Positions 33,042 to 43,739 of a stretch of 64,000 bases of DNA are shown here, in pieces. The stretch comes from Nilaparvata lugens (lineage: Eukaryota > Arthropoda > Insecta > Hemiptera > Delphacidae). Numbering within the stretch: the stretch's first letter is position 1; each line of letters opens with the position of its first letter. The position numbers were made by a program, and so were the translations under genes. The stretch is from the NCBI RefSeq assembly GCF_014356525.2, contig NC_052507.1:8239568-8303567 (forward strand), written 5' to 3'. The notes under the pieces are model-generated. The model was not told the DNA's origin. It saw only the letters and a program-made list of their open reading frames with translations, and did not search any database.

Positions 33042-34666
33042 TGTCACAAAGTAAATTGTGACGAGAAAATAATAAATAATATTATTGAAAACGCTCGGCT
33101 ATCAGCAATGCTAGCCGACCGCGGAGATAAGGAGGTACCACCGTGGCGCACCATCTTCCGCGCATCAAGTCGATTTCCACCGCCTCTGCGGCGGCTCAAC
33201 TCATCCCCTCCACTTTTGGGGAGTATAAAAGGCCGGACGAGCCCCACCCACAGCATTCCGCTCACAAACCTTCCTGCTCCTGGTACAGCGGCCCGTTGGC
33301 TGCCGTACGTCCCCGACCTCCTGCCCTGGTACAGCGGCCCGTTGGCTGCCGTACGTCCCTAACCTTCCATCCCCCTAGGGCACAGCGGACCGTTGTCTGC
33401 CGTCCCTGTCCTCCCATCTACCTAGGGCACAGCGGACCGTTGTCTGCCGTCCCTGTCCTCCTATCCACCTAGGCACAGCGGACCGTTGTCTGCCGTCCCT
33501 GTCCTCCCATTTCCCCAGGGCACAGCGGACCGTTGTCTGCCGTCCCTGACCTCCCATCTCCCTAGGGCACAGCGGACCGTTGTCTGCCGTCCCTGTCCTC
33601 CCATTTCCCCAGGGCACAGCGGACCGTGTTCTGCCGTCCCTGACCTCCCAACTCCCTAGGCACAGCGGACCGGCCGTTTCTGCCGTCCGTCCCCCCATTT
33701 CCCCAGGGCACAGCGACCGTTGTCTCCGTCCCTGACCTCCCATCTCCCTAGGCACAGCGGACCGTTGTCTGCCGTCCCTGACCTCCCATCACCCTAGGCA
33801 CAGCGGACCGTTGTCTGCCGTCCCTATCCTCCCATTTCCTCATGGCACAGCGGACCGTTGTCTGCCGTCCCTGTCCTCCATTTCCCCAGGGCACAGCGGA
33901 CCGTTGTCTGCCGTCCCTGACCTCCCATTCCCCTAGGGCACAGCGGACCGTTGTCTGCCGTCCCTGTCCTCCCATCTCCCTAGGCACAGCGGACCGTTGT
34001 CTGCCGTCCCTGTCCTCCCATTTCCCCAGGGCACAGCGGACCGTTGTCTGCCGTCCCTGTCCTCCCATCTCCCTAGGGCACAGCGACCGTTGTCTGCCGT
34101 CCCTATTCTTTCCATCCCCTCAGGGCACAGCGGACCGTTGTCTGCCGTCCCTATTCTTCCTTCTCCCCGGGGCACAGCGGACCGTTGTCTGCCATCCCTA
34201 TTCTTCCTTCTCCCCAGGCACAGCGGACCGTTGTCTGCCATCCCTATTCTTCCTTCTCCCCAGGGCACAGCGGACCGTTGTCTGCCGTCCCTATTCTTCC
34301 TTCTCCCCAGGGCAACAGCGGACCGTTGTCTGCCGTCCCTACTCTTCCTTCTCCCCAGGGCACAGCGGACCATTGTCTGCCGTCCCTATTCTTTCTGTCC
34401 TTCCTTTTCCTACTCCACTGGAGCGGAACCGAGGCCGTAAGGCCGATACAAAATTACATCAAAGTGGTGTCATCAGAGAAGAGAGCGACCTTCACGCCGT
34501 CAGAAGCACCAGGAGGTGCTGTTCACGCAGCTGAGGACAAAGAAGAAGAAAGAGAACTTCGACTTGCCTCCTTTCCCCGCCCACATTACGACTGAGCGAA
34601 GTCATCCAGGAGCACCACCTGGTATCAATCACCCACCTCTGAATCTACTCAGGGTGTAACGTGATA
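33042..34666 (+). repeat. 3' LTR (1625 bp)
   Basis: Matches the 5' LTR from TGTCACAAAG to GTGATA. It carries 22 units of the ~47-bp array plus the two leading variants. Most other differences are single-base losses in G or C runs (for example CTAGGCAC for CTAGGGCAC, CAGCGACC for CAGCGGACC), a pattern typical of long-read consensus error as well as of mutation. Confidence 0.92.
33224..33231 (+). promoter_or_regulatory. LTR TATA box (3' LTR)
   Basis: TATAAAAG in the 3' LTR, equivalent to 29353-29360. It could drive transcription into the flanking duplicated segment. Confidence 0.6.
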
Positions 34667-34670
34667 ATGG
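34667..34670. repeat. Target site duplication ATGG (right)
   Basis: Second copy of the ATGG at 29165-29168. The following TATG continues the 34-bp repeat type seen at 37481 (TTCATGGTATGCC), which supports insertion within that repeat. Confidence 0.8.
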
Positions 34671-34796
34671 TATGTCAAATTTCATGAAAATATATTCACG
34701 CGTTTCGCCGTAAATGCACAACATATAAACATTTAAACATTAAGAGAAATGCCAAACCGTCGACATGAATCTTAGACCTCACTTTGCTCAGTCAAT
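34671..34796 (+). repeat. Dispersed family G, right half
   Basis: TGTCAAATTTCATGAAAATA, then CGCGTTTCGCCGTAAATGCA and GACCTCACTTTGCTCAGTCA match the right part of 24720-24963. Confidence 0.65.
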
Positions 34797-35156
34797 AATG
34801 GCAGTGGAGAAAGATAGGAGAAAAACCTGCCGATCCTCTGTCTTGTCAATGCCTTCTATAGAGGGTAGCTGATACAAGTTTATTGAAGTAATATTAACGG
34901 TTCATTTTCGTTCAAAATAACCAATTATATTTTATTAAGCAAGATATTATACTTTTCAATAATATCATTTATAATGAATTTCCATAATTAAGATGAAATA
35001 TTTTGTTAATTATTTATATTTCTACATTGTGAAAAGAAGATCTGGCAACAGAGCAAAGCGAGAAAGAGATAGCGATATCCGCTTTGTTGAATGATAGACA
35101 AGAATAGCAATACCATTGCTAATCAGACACTGCCATTATAACGTGGACCTCACTAT
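34797..35156. mobile_element. MITE family A, long form, left end damaged
   Basis: The right end TTATAACGTGGACCTCACTA is intact. The left side begins inside the element at AATGGCAGTGGAGAAAGATA. The interior shares AACCAATTATATTTTATTAA and TGGCAACAGAGCAAAGCGAG with 27789-28052 and 51870-52141. Confidence 0.7.
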
Positions 35157-36330
35157 AGAATGCATTCCTTGGTTTTCACGATTGCCCCTGATTTGTAAAA
35201 ACTAAAAATCCATAAAAACATACTGCAACTTCAATCCTTACGTAACCGCCTCTCAATTAAAGGAAATTGGATAAAGTTTTATATTCAATTGTTTTCAATG
35301 TGACTCAAAAAATCATGTCTTTTACGATTAAATAATAACCGAACAAGACCTGTTTCTGTGTCTATTGTTACATTTTTTCCATCGCTTCTCTCATTATACG
35401 GGAAATTTTCCATTACACCACAAACGTCGTCCTTCAATTAGTATAGACTCGAATGCGGCTAATATTCAATTATGAACAAATTATAGTCTGCTCATATTAC
35501 AGCTATCATATAGCTTCTACCCTGTAAGGTTCCCAATTGAATTGTTGAAGATCATCAAGTCTGATAGTTAAGATTTAAAAATTAGTTTATTGGCTATTTC
35601 ATAAGGTACGGTATCTCAATGGATTCATAACTTCTTCTTATATTTTAATACGCACAGGATGGATAATTTTGTACTCTGTATTTCAATAGAATATTGTTGA
35701 AGATAGATCTTAACGTTGATCACTAAGATTCTATTCAATTATCTAATATTGTAAAAAAAACAATACTGAGTGAGAAAGTGAGAATACTCATTTTCTGCAA
35801 CCATATACTTGAGTTCTTCACAAAGTTCAAAGTACGTACAGTATTCCACTATCACTATGATCCCATCAATGGGAGTTCTTAATCTTCTTATTCTTCTTCT
35901 TCTTCTTCTTCTTCTTCTTCTTCTTCTTCTTCTTCTTCTTCTTCTTCTTCTTCTTCTTCCTTTGATTCTTCTCTCCTTTTTCTCCTTGACATGATTGTCA
36001 TGAGTCCTTTTTTCCAATTATTCAATGCATCTAGTAGAGAAACTACATTGATCAATTAACTCTCAACAAGATAATATTCAAATCATCCAGAAGTCACTTC
36101 ATATAAATCAGGCAACAGATCTCTGATTGCGATGCTCAATGACTTAAGGCTACCAGTTTTTATGGGTAGATAAGTGATTTATGGAAATTGCTGAATGATA
36201 CAGAGGCAAGATAATGCAGGTTGACATTTCTGCAACTACCTGACAAGTCTACTTGCCTCATTTCACGCCACTTGCTCCTCGTCGACTTACCTTAAGGCAT
36301 GCCTGTTGCTACTCATTAACTTGCCTCATT
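34865..36330. repeat. Segmental tandem duplication, copy B
   Basis: Paralogue of 27789-29168, nearly colinear. Its TTC tract (35887-35960, about 25 units) is five times longer than in copy A, and it runs into a much larger 34-bp array. Before the LTR element inserted, copies A and B would have been neighbours. Confidence 0.85.
35887..35960. repeat. (TTC)n microsatellite
   Basis: About 25 uninterrupted TTC units, within segmental copy B. Confidence 0.95.
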
Positions 36331-37765
36331 TCATGCCACTTGCTCCTGGTCAACTTGCCTAATGTCATGCCATTTGCTCCTCAACAACTTGCCTCAAGTC
36401 ATGCAACTTTCTCCTCGACTACTTGCCTCATGTCATGCCACTTGCTCCTCGTCAACTTGCCTCATGTCATGCCACTTGCTCCTCGTCAACTTGCCTCATG
36501 TCATGCCACTTGCTCCTCGACAACTTGCCTCATGTCAAGCCACTTGCTCCTCGACAACTTGCCTCATGTCAAGCCACTTGCTCCTCGACAACTTGCCTCA
36601 ATTCATGCCACTTTTTCCTCGACTACTTGCCTCATGTCATGTCACTTGCTCCTCGTAAACGTGCCTCAAGTCTAGCCACTTGCTCCTCGACAACTTGCCT
36701 CATGTCAAGCCACTTGCTCCTCGACAACTTGCCTCAATTCATGCCACTTTTTCCTCGACTACTTGCCTCATGTCATGTCACTTGCTCCTCGTAAACGTGC
36801 CTCAAGTCAAGCCACTTGCTCCTCGACAACTTGCCTCATGTCAAGCCACTTGCTCCTCGACAACTTGCCTCAATTCATGCCACTTTTTCCTCGACTACTT
36901 GCCTCATGTCATGTCACTTGCTCCTCGTAAACGTGCCTCAAGTCAAGCCACTTGCTCCTCGACAACTTGCCTCATGTCAAGCCACTTGCTCCTCGACAAC
37001 TTGCCTCAATTCATGCCACTTTTTCCTCGACTACTTGCCTCATGTCATGTCACTTGCTCCTCGTAAACGTGCCTCAAGTCAAGCCACTTGCTCTCGACAA
37101 CTTGCCTCATGTCAAGCCACTTGCTCCTCGACAACTTGCCTCAATTCATGCCACTTTTTCCTCGACTACTTGCCTCATGTCATGCCACTTGGTCCTAGTA
37201 AACGTTCCTCATTTCATGCCACTTGCTCCTCGTAAACGTGCCTCATTTCATGCCACTTGCTCCTCGTAAACGTGCCTCATTTCATGCCACTTGCTCCTCG
37301 TAAACGTGCCTAATGTCATGCCATTCGCTCCTCGACAACTTGCCTCATTTCATGCCACTTACTCCTCGTAAACGTGCCTCATGTCATGCCACTTGCTCCT
37401 CGACAACTTGCCTCAATTCATGCCACTTTCTCCTCGGCTACTTGCCTCATGTCATGCCACTTGCTCCTCGACAACTTGCTTCATGGTATGCCACTTACTC
37501 CTCGACAACCTGCCTCATGTCATGCGACTCGCTCCTCGTGAACGTGCCTCATTTCATGCCACTCGCTCCTTGTCAACTTGCCTAATGTCATGTCATTCGC
37601 TCCTCGACAACTTGCCTCATGTCATGCCACTTGCTCCTCGTAAACGTGCCTAATGTCATGCAATTTTCTCCTCAACAACTTGCCTCATTTCATGCCACTT
37701 GCTCCTGGTCAACTTGCCACATGTCATGCCACTTTCTCCTCGTCAACTTGCCTCATGTCAAGCCA
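36245..37765. repeat. 34-bp minisatellite, ~44 units, with 136-bp higher-order repeat
   Basis: The unit reads ACTTGCCTCATGTCATGCC then ACTTGCTCCTCGTCA. Variants (CTCGACA, CTCGTAAACG, CAATTCATG, TTTTTCCTCGACT) are arranged in a fixed order of four from about 36530 to 37190, giving a 136-bp higher-order period repeated four to five times. Since 34 is not a multiple of three and the unit has no stops on the plus strand, long open frames appear in all three frames; they are not genes. There are no unique spacers, so this is not CRISPR-like. Confidence 0.92.
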
Positions 37766-38165
37766 GTTATCGTCGCGTAACTGAAAGGTTAAAATGGATA
37801 CGAACCATTATTGCCAATGAATTGCATTTGGCTTTTTTCCCAGACTGAGATCAGGTACTATGGGTAATACAGTACCATAGAAAAATAGAATCAACATAAT
37901 GTAGTATACAGCAAGGCACCTAGCATAAATTATGTGTTCTAGTTACATTGGTAGACAGTAACAAGGTGCGTACAGATTTATATGTATATCTTACTGTACA
38001 AATACAGATATATCATACAGCATCAACTGATGAAAAGCGGGATGTGTGTGAAATTCACGTGCGTCTGATGTAATATGAAGTTTGTTGTAAGTAAATATGT
38101 TGGGAAATATATCATACAGAGACTAGCACTCCAACTACATCCAAGCTAATCTTTTAATGGTTTTT
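37766..38165. other. Intergenic DNA, nothing recognised
   Basis: GGTGCGTACAGATTTATATG near 37966 resembles the end of the MITE at 59284, but no partner end was found. Confidence 0.4.
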
Positions 38166-38327
38166 ACTTTCCTTGCCCTATTACCATAGGTAAGGAAAGT
38201 ATTGCTTTCCAAAAAAAATTAAGGTACCCCAATTTCTTAACTTCTACACGTTTCAAGGTCCCTTGAGTCCAAAAAAGTAGTTTTTGGGTATTGGTCTGTA
38301 TGTGTGTATGTGTGTGTGTGTGTGTGT

Positions 38328-38375
<48 letters not shown>

Positions 38376-39018
38376 TGTATGTGCGTCTGTGTACACGATA
38401 TCTCATCTCCCAATTAACGGAATGACTTGAAATTTGGAACTCAAGGTCCTTACACTATGAGGATCCGACACGAACAATTTCGATCAAATGCAATTCAATA
38501 TGGCGACTAAAATGGCGAAAATGTTGTCAAAAACAGGGTTTTGCGCAATTTTCTTGAGAACGGCTCCAACGATTTTGATCAAATCCATACCTAAAATATT
38601 CATTGATCCCATATCTGTAAAAATTTCAGGAGCTCCGCCCCATCTATGCAAAGTTTGATTTTAGATTCCCAATTATCAGACTTCAGATACAATTTAAACA
38701 AAAAAATTCGAGTGGAAAAGATTGAGCATGAAAATCTCTACAATTGATGTTTCGTAACATTTTCACCTAAAATTGGAAATAAGCTCGAAATTCGAGAAAA
38801 TGTGATTATTCAATTGCAAACTGTTGGCAACTGTTGATTCTCTTCATTCACTATGAAAAGATAGTAGATCTCCTGTGTCTCCAGCGTTATTGTCCTGTCA
38901 CCAGCTGGCTCAGATCTTTGTTTATAAGTAGACTTGAGATGCGCGTGAACACTAGCGTCAGGTGATCAATTCTCATAACGGCAAGGAAAGTTGTGTGAGT
39001 GCGCCACACCAGATTTTT
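38166..39018 (+). repeat. Dispersed family R, complete copy with internal (TG)n
   Basis: The copy begins with ACTTTCCTTGCC and a hairpin (CTTTCCTTGCCCTATTACC against GGTAAGGAAAG). It then has GGTACCCCAATTTCTTAAC, a (TG)n tract at 38300-38372, GTGTACACGATATCTCATCT, TTAACGGAATGACTTGAAAT, CAACGATTTTGATCAAAT and CAGGAGCTCCGCCCCATCTA, and it ends GGCAAGGAAAGT plus GCGCCACACCAGATT. The ends thus share a 12-bp inverted repeat. No coding potential. Other copies: 8947-9465, 40050-40927 (-), 46072-46875 (-), 49877-50145 (-), 50420-50517 (-). Confidence 0.8.
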
Positions 39019-39239
39019 AAGCTTTTAATCGTTGACTGAATCAATAAAAGGGTGATGATTGATTCTAATGATTAATTAATGATTGAGAAAGTAAATGAAT
39101 TAAATAAATAATAGATTGATAAAGGAAAAAATAAATTAATCATCACACCAAATACTAGCAAATAGATACAGATGGTCAACCTTCACTCGGAAGTTCCTTC
39201 TTCTTCAAGTCTGTCTGAGTCTTTGAAAACCTTCTCACA

Positions 39240-39590
39240 AGAAGGAAAACAATAAGAAGATGATGAAGAAGATGAAGAAGAAGAAGAAGAAGAAGCTGAT
39301 AATGACACACTAGGAACGAAGTGGAATTCGGTGGAGATATGTTGGTGCAAAGGGAAAGGGGATACAGTAACGAAGGGCTGCCTAACCGACGTGAGAACAT
39401 CGACTTCTCATCCTTCCGACATCCTTTTATTTTTTCTTCTTCTTCCTCCTCCTTTTCCTCCACCTCCTCCACCTCCATTTCATTATCATCATCATCATCA
39501 TCATCATCTTCTTCTTCTTCTTCTTCTTCTTCTTCTTTTTCTTCCTCTTCTTCTTCTTCTCTTCTTCTTCCTTTCCCTCTTCTTTGAAAG
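39240..39590. repeat. Compound trinucleotide tracts (GAA, CAT, TTC)
   Basis: (GAA)n/(GAT)n at 39255-39295, (CAT)n at 39480-39508 and (TTC)n at 39509-39570 flank ~110 bp of ordinary sequence. Acidic or serine-rich open frames here are translation of the repeats. Confidence 0.8.
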
Positions 39591-39782
39591 CACAACATCG
39601 TCTCTTCCCCTTCTATTCATCATCACTGCCGCTTTCAAGGCCTATGCTTTCACATATACTTCATTAATATTGTCAAACACTTTTATTATTATGTAATACT
39701 ACAATATTATCTCTTGTGTAGACAATAGTTGTAAACTAACAGCTGAAGATGTGGCTGGTAAAGCCACGATACCAGGCTCTGT

Positions 39783-40046
39783 TAATTGACCGAGCGAAGT
39801 GAGGTCTAAGATTCAAATCGACGGTTTGGCATTTCTCTCAATGTTTGAATGTTTGTTTGAATGTTTAAATGTTTATATGTTTCGCATTTTCGGCGAAACG
39901 CGGTAATAGATTTTCATGAAATTTGACAGGTATGTTCCTTTTTAAATTGCGCGTCGACGTATATACAAGGTTTTTGGAAATTTTGCATTACAAGGATAAT
40001 ATAAAAGGAAAAAGGAGCCTCCTTCATACGCCAATATTAGAGTAAT
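39783..40046 (-). repeat. Dispersed family G, copy on minus strand
   Basis: Inverted counterpart of 24720-24963, from TGACCGAGCGAAGTGAGGTC to TACGCCAATATTAGAGTA. A short internal GTTTGAATGTTTGAATGTTT repeat is extra. It abuts family R at 40050. Confidence 0.7.
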
Positions 40047-40049
40047 AAA

Positions 40050-40738
40050 TCTGGTGTGGCGCACTCACACAGCTTTCCTTGCCGTTATGAAAATTGATCA
40101 CCTGACGCTAGTGTTCCCACGCATATCAAGTCTACTACTCTTCAGAAATCTGAGCCAGCTGGTGACAGGACAATAACGCTATAGGTACACGTGCTGAGCT
40201 ATCTCTTCATAGTGAATGATTTAATAGAATCAACAGTTGTCAACAGTTTGCAATTAAAATAATAATCACATTTTCCCGAATTTCGAGCTTATTTTCAATT
40301 TTAAGAGAAAATGTTACAAAACTTTAATTGTAGAGATTTTCATGCTCAATCTTTTCCACTTGAAATGTTTTGTTCAAATTGTATCTGAAGCCTGATGATT
40401 GGGAATCTAAAATCAAACTTTGCCTAGATGGGGCGGAGCTCCTAAATTTTTTACAGATATGGGACTTATGGCAGTTGATAGAACCTATCAATGACTAATT
40501 GAGGTATGAATTTGATCAAAATCGTTGAAGCCGTTTTCGAGAAAATCGCGAAAGACCCTGTTTTTGACAACATTTTCGCCATTTTAGCCGCCATATTTAA
40601 CTGAATTTGATCGAAATTGTTCGTGTCGGATCCTTATATTGTAAGGACCTTAAGTTCCAAATTTCAAGTCATTCCGTTAATTGGGAGATGAAATATTGTG
40701 TACACAGACGCACATACACTCATACACACACACACACA

Positions 40739-40791
<53 letters not shown>

Positions 40792-40927
40792 GACCAATAC
40801 CCAAAAACCACTTTTTTGGACTCAGGGGACCTTGAAACGTATGGAAATTCACAAATTGGGGTACCTTAATATTTTTCGGAAAGCAATAGCTACTTTCCTT
40901 ACCTATGGTAATAGGGCAAGGAAAGTA
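40050..40927 (-). repeat. Dispersed family R, complete copy on minus strand
   Basis: Opposite orientation to 38166-39018, with both ends intact (TCTGGTGTGGCGCACTCACA at the left, GGTAATAGGGCAAGGAAAGT at the right) and a (CA)n tract at 40721-40788. The site CTATCTCTTCATAGTG at 40199 is the uninterrupted form of the MITE target at 46219. Confidence 0.8.
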
Positions 40928-41274
40928 AAAATCAGACTATAGAATTATTATTCATCATAAATCAGCTGACAAGTGATTACACAGATGTGTGGAAAAGCCA
41001 GTCTATTGCTGTATTTTAATAAGATCTATAGTTTCAATCAGGTAGATGTGGATGAGAATACTGCGCGAGGTCTACTGTTCACAGAACTACTAGTATAGTA
41101 GTAATACAACTGGTTGAAAATTTCAATTTGTGTTCTCATTGAAATAATAATATTGATTTTCAACATACCGTATTCTTTTTGTTCCATACCATATGCAATA
41201 TATTTCACATTATCCTGTAAAATGTTTCTTTTGTAGAGATAAAATTTGATTTGTTCTGGAACACGATAGAATTA

Positions 41275-41466
41275 TTGAATGAAAAAGACTAAGAAATTGT
41301 CAAAAAAACGCTGATTTATTGATAATTAGAAAGACCGGTTTCGGTTATTACACCATTGTCAATCTCTGATAAACTAAAACTAAATACAAGAGCAGCAGAA
41401 TTTATACTAGTAGGCGAGTACTGCTATTGGTCGAGGGCATGAACGCCTGCCATTGGCCTAGCGAAT
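41275..41466 (+). repeat. Family F, left arm only
   Basis: GAATGAAAAAGACTAAGAAA, GACCGGTTTCGGTTATTACA, AATCTCTGATAAACTAAAAC, TATACTAGTAGGCGAGTACT and GCATGAACGCCTGCCATTGG match the left arm of 56950-57343. The right arm is missing. Confidence 0.65.
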
Positions 41467-41467
41467 T

Positions 41468-41600
41468 CACGATAGAATTATCAAGTACCCTTTTATTTTA
41501 TTACAACACAATTTTAACGTTTCAAGAGCTATTTTCAAGTGTGAAGAGTTGAAACTAGTTCTGTTGTGATAAAATGAAAGGGTACTTGATATATTGTATT
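41468..41600. repeat. Short foldback
   Basis: TATCAAGTACCCTTTTATTT and TATTACAACA pair with TGTTGTGATAAAATGAAAGG and GTACTTGATA around a ~60-bp loop. No further copies are clear. Confidence 0.55.
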
Positions 41601-41699
41601 GTATTTCAATACTTCCAGTAGCCCTGAAAATAAGAGAGAGTATTGATTTGTTCAATATGGTAATACTAGTTTTGATTGTGTTCGAAATTGACTACCATG

Positions 41700-42455
41700 A
41701 GTTGTAACATGTAAGTCTTTAATAGAATATAAAAGGGTAGTTGATGCAATTATTATTCAATAATTATAAACAGTATGGAGTTGACCATATAACAGTATAA
41801 ACAATACAAAATTAATAGTAAATACCTAAGTGAATGTCATGTGAATGTAAGCAACACTCATACAGACGTAATATCTATTGTATTAAAATTTAACTTTATT
41901 GATTGTAAGTATCTCAGAAAAAGTATAATGTTTATCATAAAACATGCATGAGGACATGTGTATCATCCATATCATTGAACATTTCTATGAGAGGACATTC
42001 CTATCATAGGAAACCAAACTATCATTGGATTCAGGAAGAAACGGCCTACAACGTTTATTGGGAGCCTTTTCCTCCAAGTCGGCTAATGACTTTAATATTC
42101 GAGAAATAACAAAAAGTCCATAATAAAAAAATACATTTTTCGAGAAATTTTATTTTTTTACGGAAAAACTATGCGGTTTATCGCAAAAATGTAAAGGACC
42201 ACATTGAAAGTCAGTTATGTGTACATAATTTTGAGAAAAAATTAAAAGCTGTACTATGAATAGTAACTGCAGGACAGGCGATTTTATAAGCGCGCGTTTT
42301 TTACAACTTACCCCCTCCCCACCAAAGCTGTCGACCAGCATGGGACGTGACGACATCGAGTTTCATATACACTAAAGACCCCCTAACAATAATCCGAAGT
42401 CAAACTCTCTGCCTCTCTCATGATTGTATGTTCAATGTAAACCAGCGCCTGGACT
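41700..42455. other. Intergenic DNA, nothing recognised
   Basis: AT-rich. A weak copy of GGGTAGTTGATG near 41730 resembles the preceding foldback. Nothing coding is supported. Confidence 0.4.
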
Positions 42456-42458
42456 CAA

Positions 42459-42545
42459 TTTTTCAATTTCAATTTATTGAAAACACACAAAACAAGACAA
42501 AACAAAAACTAGAAAACTAGAACATAAACATGATTTGAAACATGA
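42459..42545 (-). mobile_element. LINE/SINE 3' end with TTGAAA-type tail
   Basis: On the minus strand TTTTGTGTGTTTTCAATAAA is followed by TTGAAATTGAAAAATTG. The copy at 59858-59945 is closely similar. Body boundary unknown. Confidence 0.5.
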
Positions 42546-43435
42546 ATGGGGAGATACTGAAGGGAAAAAGCATTTTTATCAGAGGATAGTCAGAGTAATT
42601 GGTTTATTAGCTAGTAGAGGTGTTGATAAACGAAAATAGTAATGCATTTAATAATCCTTTCTAAATCAGTAACACAAAACCAAACCCTTAAAACATTTCC
42701 ATCTTTTGTGTATCATTGAATAAATAAATAAAACCAAACCCCCCAAATTTCAGTAGATCCATAAATAATATAGTACCGTTAACCTGTAATGCATCCAGTC
42801 AACAGAATCTTTAAAAAGCGGTTATTAACATGGTTATAAACATCATACAATGTATGATCATAGCAAGATATCAATTAAAAGGTACAAGATTTGAAACATT
42901 TCTACTTCAACGTCTTCAGATTGGGTAGGTACCGTAGGTAGTGTTTATCACGTGTTCAACTAACAGTATTCCGTATAAATAGCATCAAAGCTACTCATTC
43001 AAATGACTCTGACATTATAAAGTGAATCGATATCGGAAAAAACGTAATTATTGGAGTGGAGAAGCCCAGCTGAGCTCTTCACTATTATCAGTTTTAGTAA
43101 GATTTACTGTCAGCATTGGTGGTAATGGGAAGCATTGGTATTGCACTATAGGGCATGTTGCCAGTATGAAGTGGGACTCACCGGAGGAGCATCGTAAAAA
43201 TCTCATCTAAAAGAGTAAAAAACTAGAAAATACGACAGCTTCTATCCACCTGTTCTAGCAATTACTACCCTATCTACCCACGCATTACTTCTGAGATGTA
43301 ATTGTATGTTACGATGTAAGGAATTAAACGTGTAGGTAGTATAGGGTTGAAGTGATGAGATTTTTGTGCTCCCAACATGATAATAAATAGGTTTTTGATT
43401 GAATTATTTAGCTAGATGAGAACACATTTTGTAGA
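42546..43435. other. Intergenic DNA, nothing recognised
   Basis: A 62-codon open frame at 43022-43210 has no recognisable domain and no splice context. Confidence 0.4.
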
Positions 43436-43437
43436 AT

Positions 43438-43585
43438 ATGGCCCTGTTGCACTAAAGCCACTTGGATTTTAACTGTGATTAAATACTATAAGAGAAGCGT
43501 TCTTTTTGGAAATGCCTTTCTCTGATTTGTTCCCGTGGCATTTGATCATGATTTAAATTTAACAGGATTTGTGCAACCAGGTCAT
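43438..43585. mobile_element. CCCGGTTGCAC-type MITE, diverged copy
   Basis: GGCCCTGTTGCACTAAAGCC at the left and GATTTGTGCAACCAGG at the right are imperfect inverted ends. The interior has AGAGAAGCGTTCTTT and TTGATCATGATTTAAATTTA. A sister copy starts 160 bp to the right. Confidence 0.6.
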
Positions 43586-43596
43586 TATTAGAATTT

Positions 43597-43733
43597 GGCC
43601 CGGTTGCACTAAAGTCTTTTGAATTTCAACTGTGATACCATAAGAGAAACGTTCTTTCTGGAAAAGTCTTTCTCTTTTCTCCTGGGATTTGATCATGATT
43701 GAATTTAACAGGCTTGTGTACAACCGGGTCTTC
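43597..43733. mobile_element. CCCGGTTGCAC-type MITE
   Basis: GGCCCGGTTGCACTAAAGTC and GCTTGTGTACAACCGGGTC are inverted ends. The interior parallels 43438-43585. Further relatives are at 10176-10300 and 51405-51540. Confidence 0.65.
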
Positions 43734-43739
43734 GAGGTT

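Larger units (their letters stand above)
29169..34666 (+). mobile_element. Non-autonomous LTR retrotransposon (Ty3/gypsy-like), gag-protease only
   Basis: The element is a complete insertion of 5498 bp: two long LTRs, a tRNA primer binding site, a Gag-protease reading frame, a polypurine tract and a 4-bp target duplication. The LTR ends TGTCAC and GTGATA are near-perfect short inverted repeats. Nothing resembling reverse transcriptase, RNase H or integrase lies between the protease and the 3' LTR: the internal region is only 2378 bp. It must therefore have used enzymes supplied by a related full-length element. The Gag fold, aspartic protease and target length suggest Ty3/gypsy rather than BEL or copia. 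Confirmation would need the pol of a relative. Confidence 0.88.

Noticed and set aside
36245..37765. Possible CRISPR-like array or repeat protein
   Set aside because: Units are contiguous with no unique spacers, the genome is eukaryotic, and 34-bp units rotate the frame so no repeat protein is preserved.
37966..38060. Possible second copy of the GGTGCGTACAGA MITE
   Set aside because: Only one end resembles the element at 59284; the opposite end and interior do not match.
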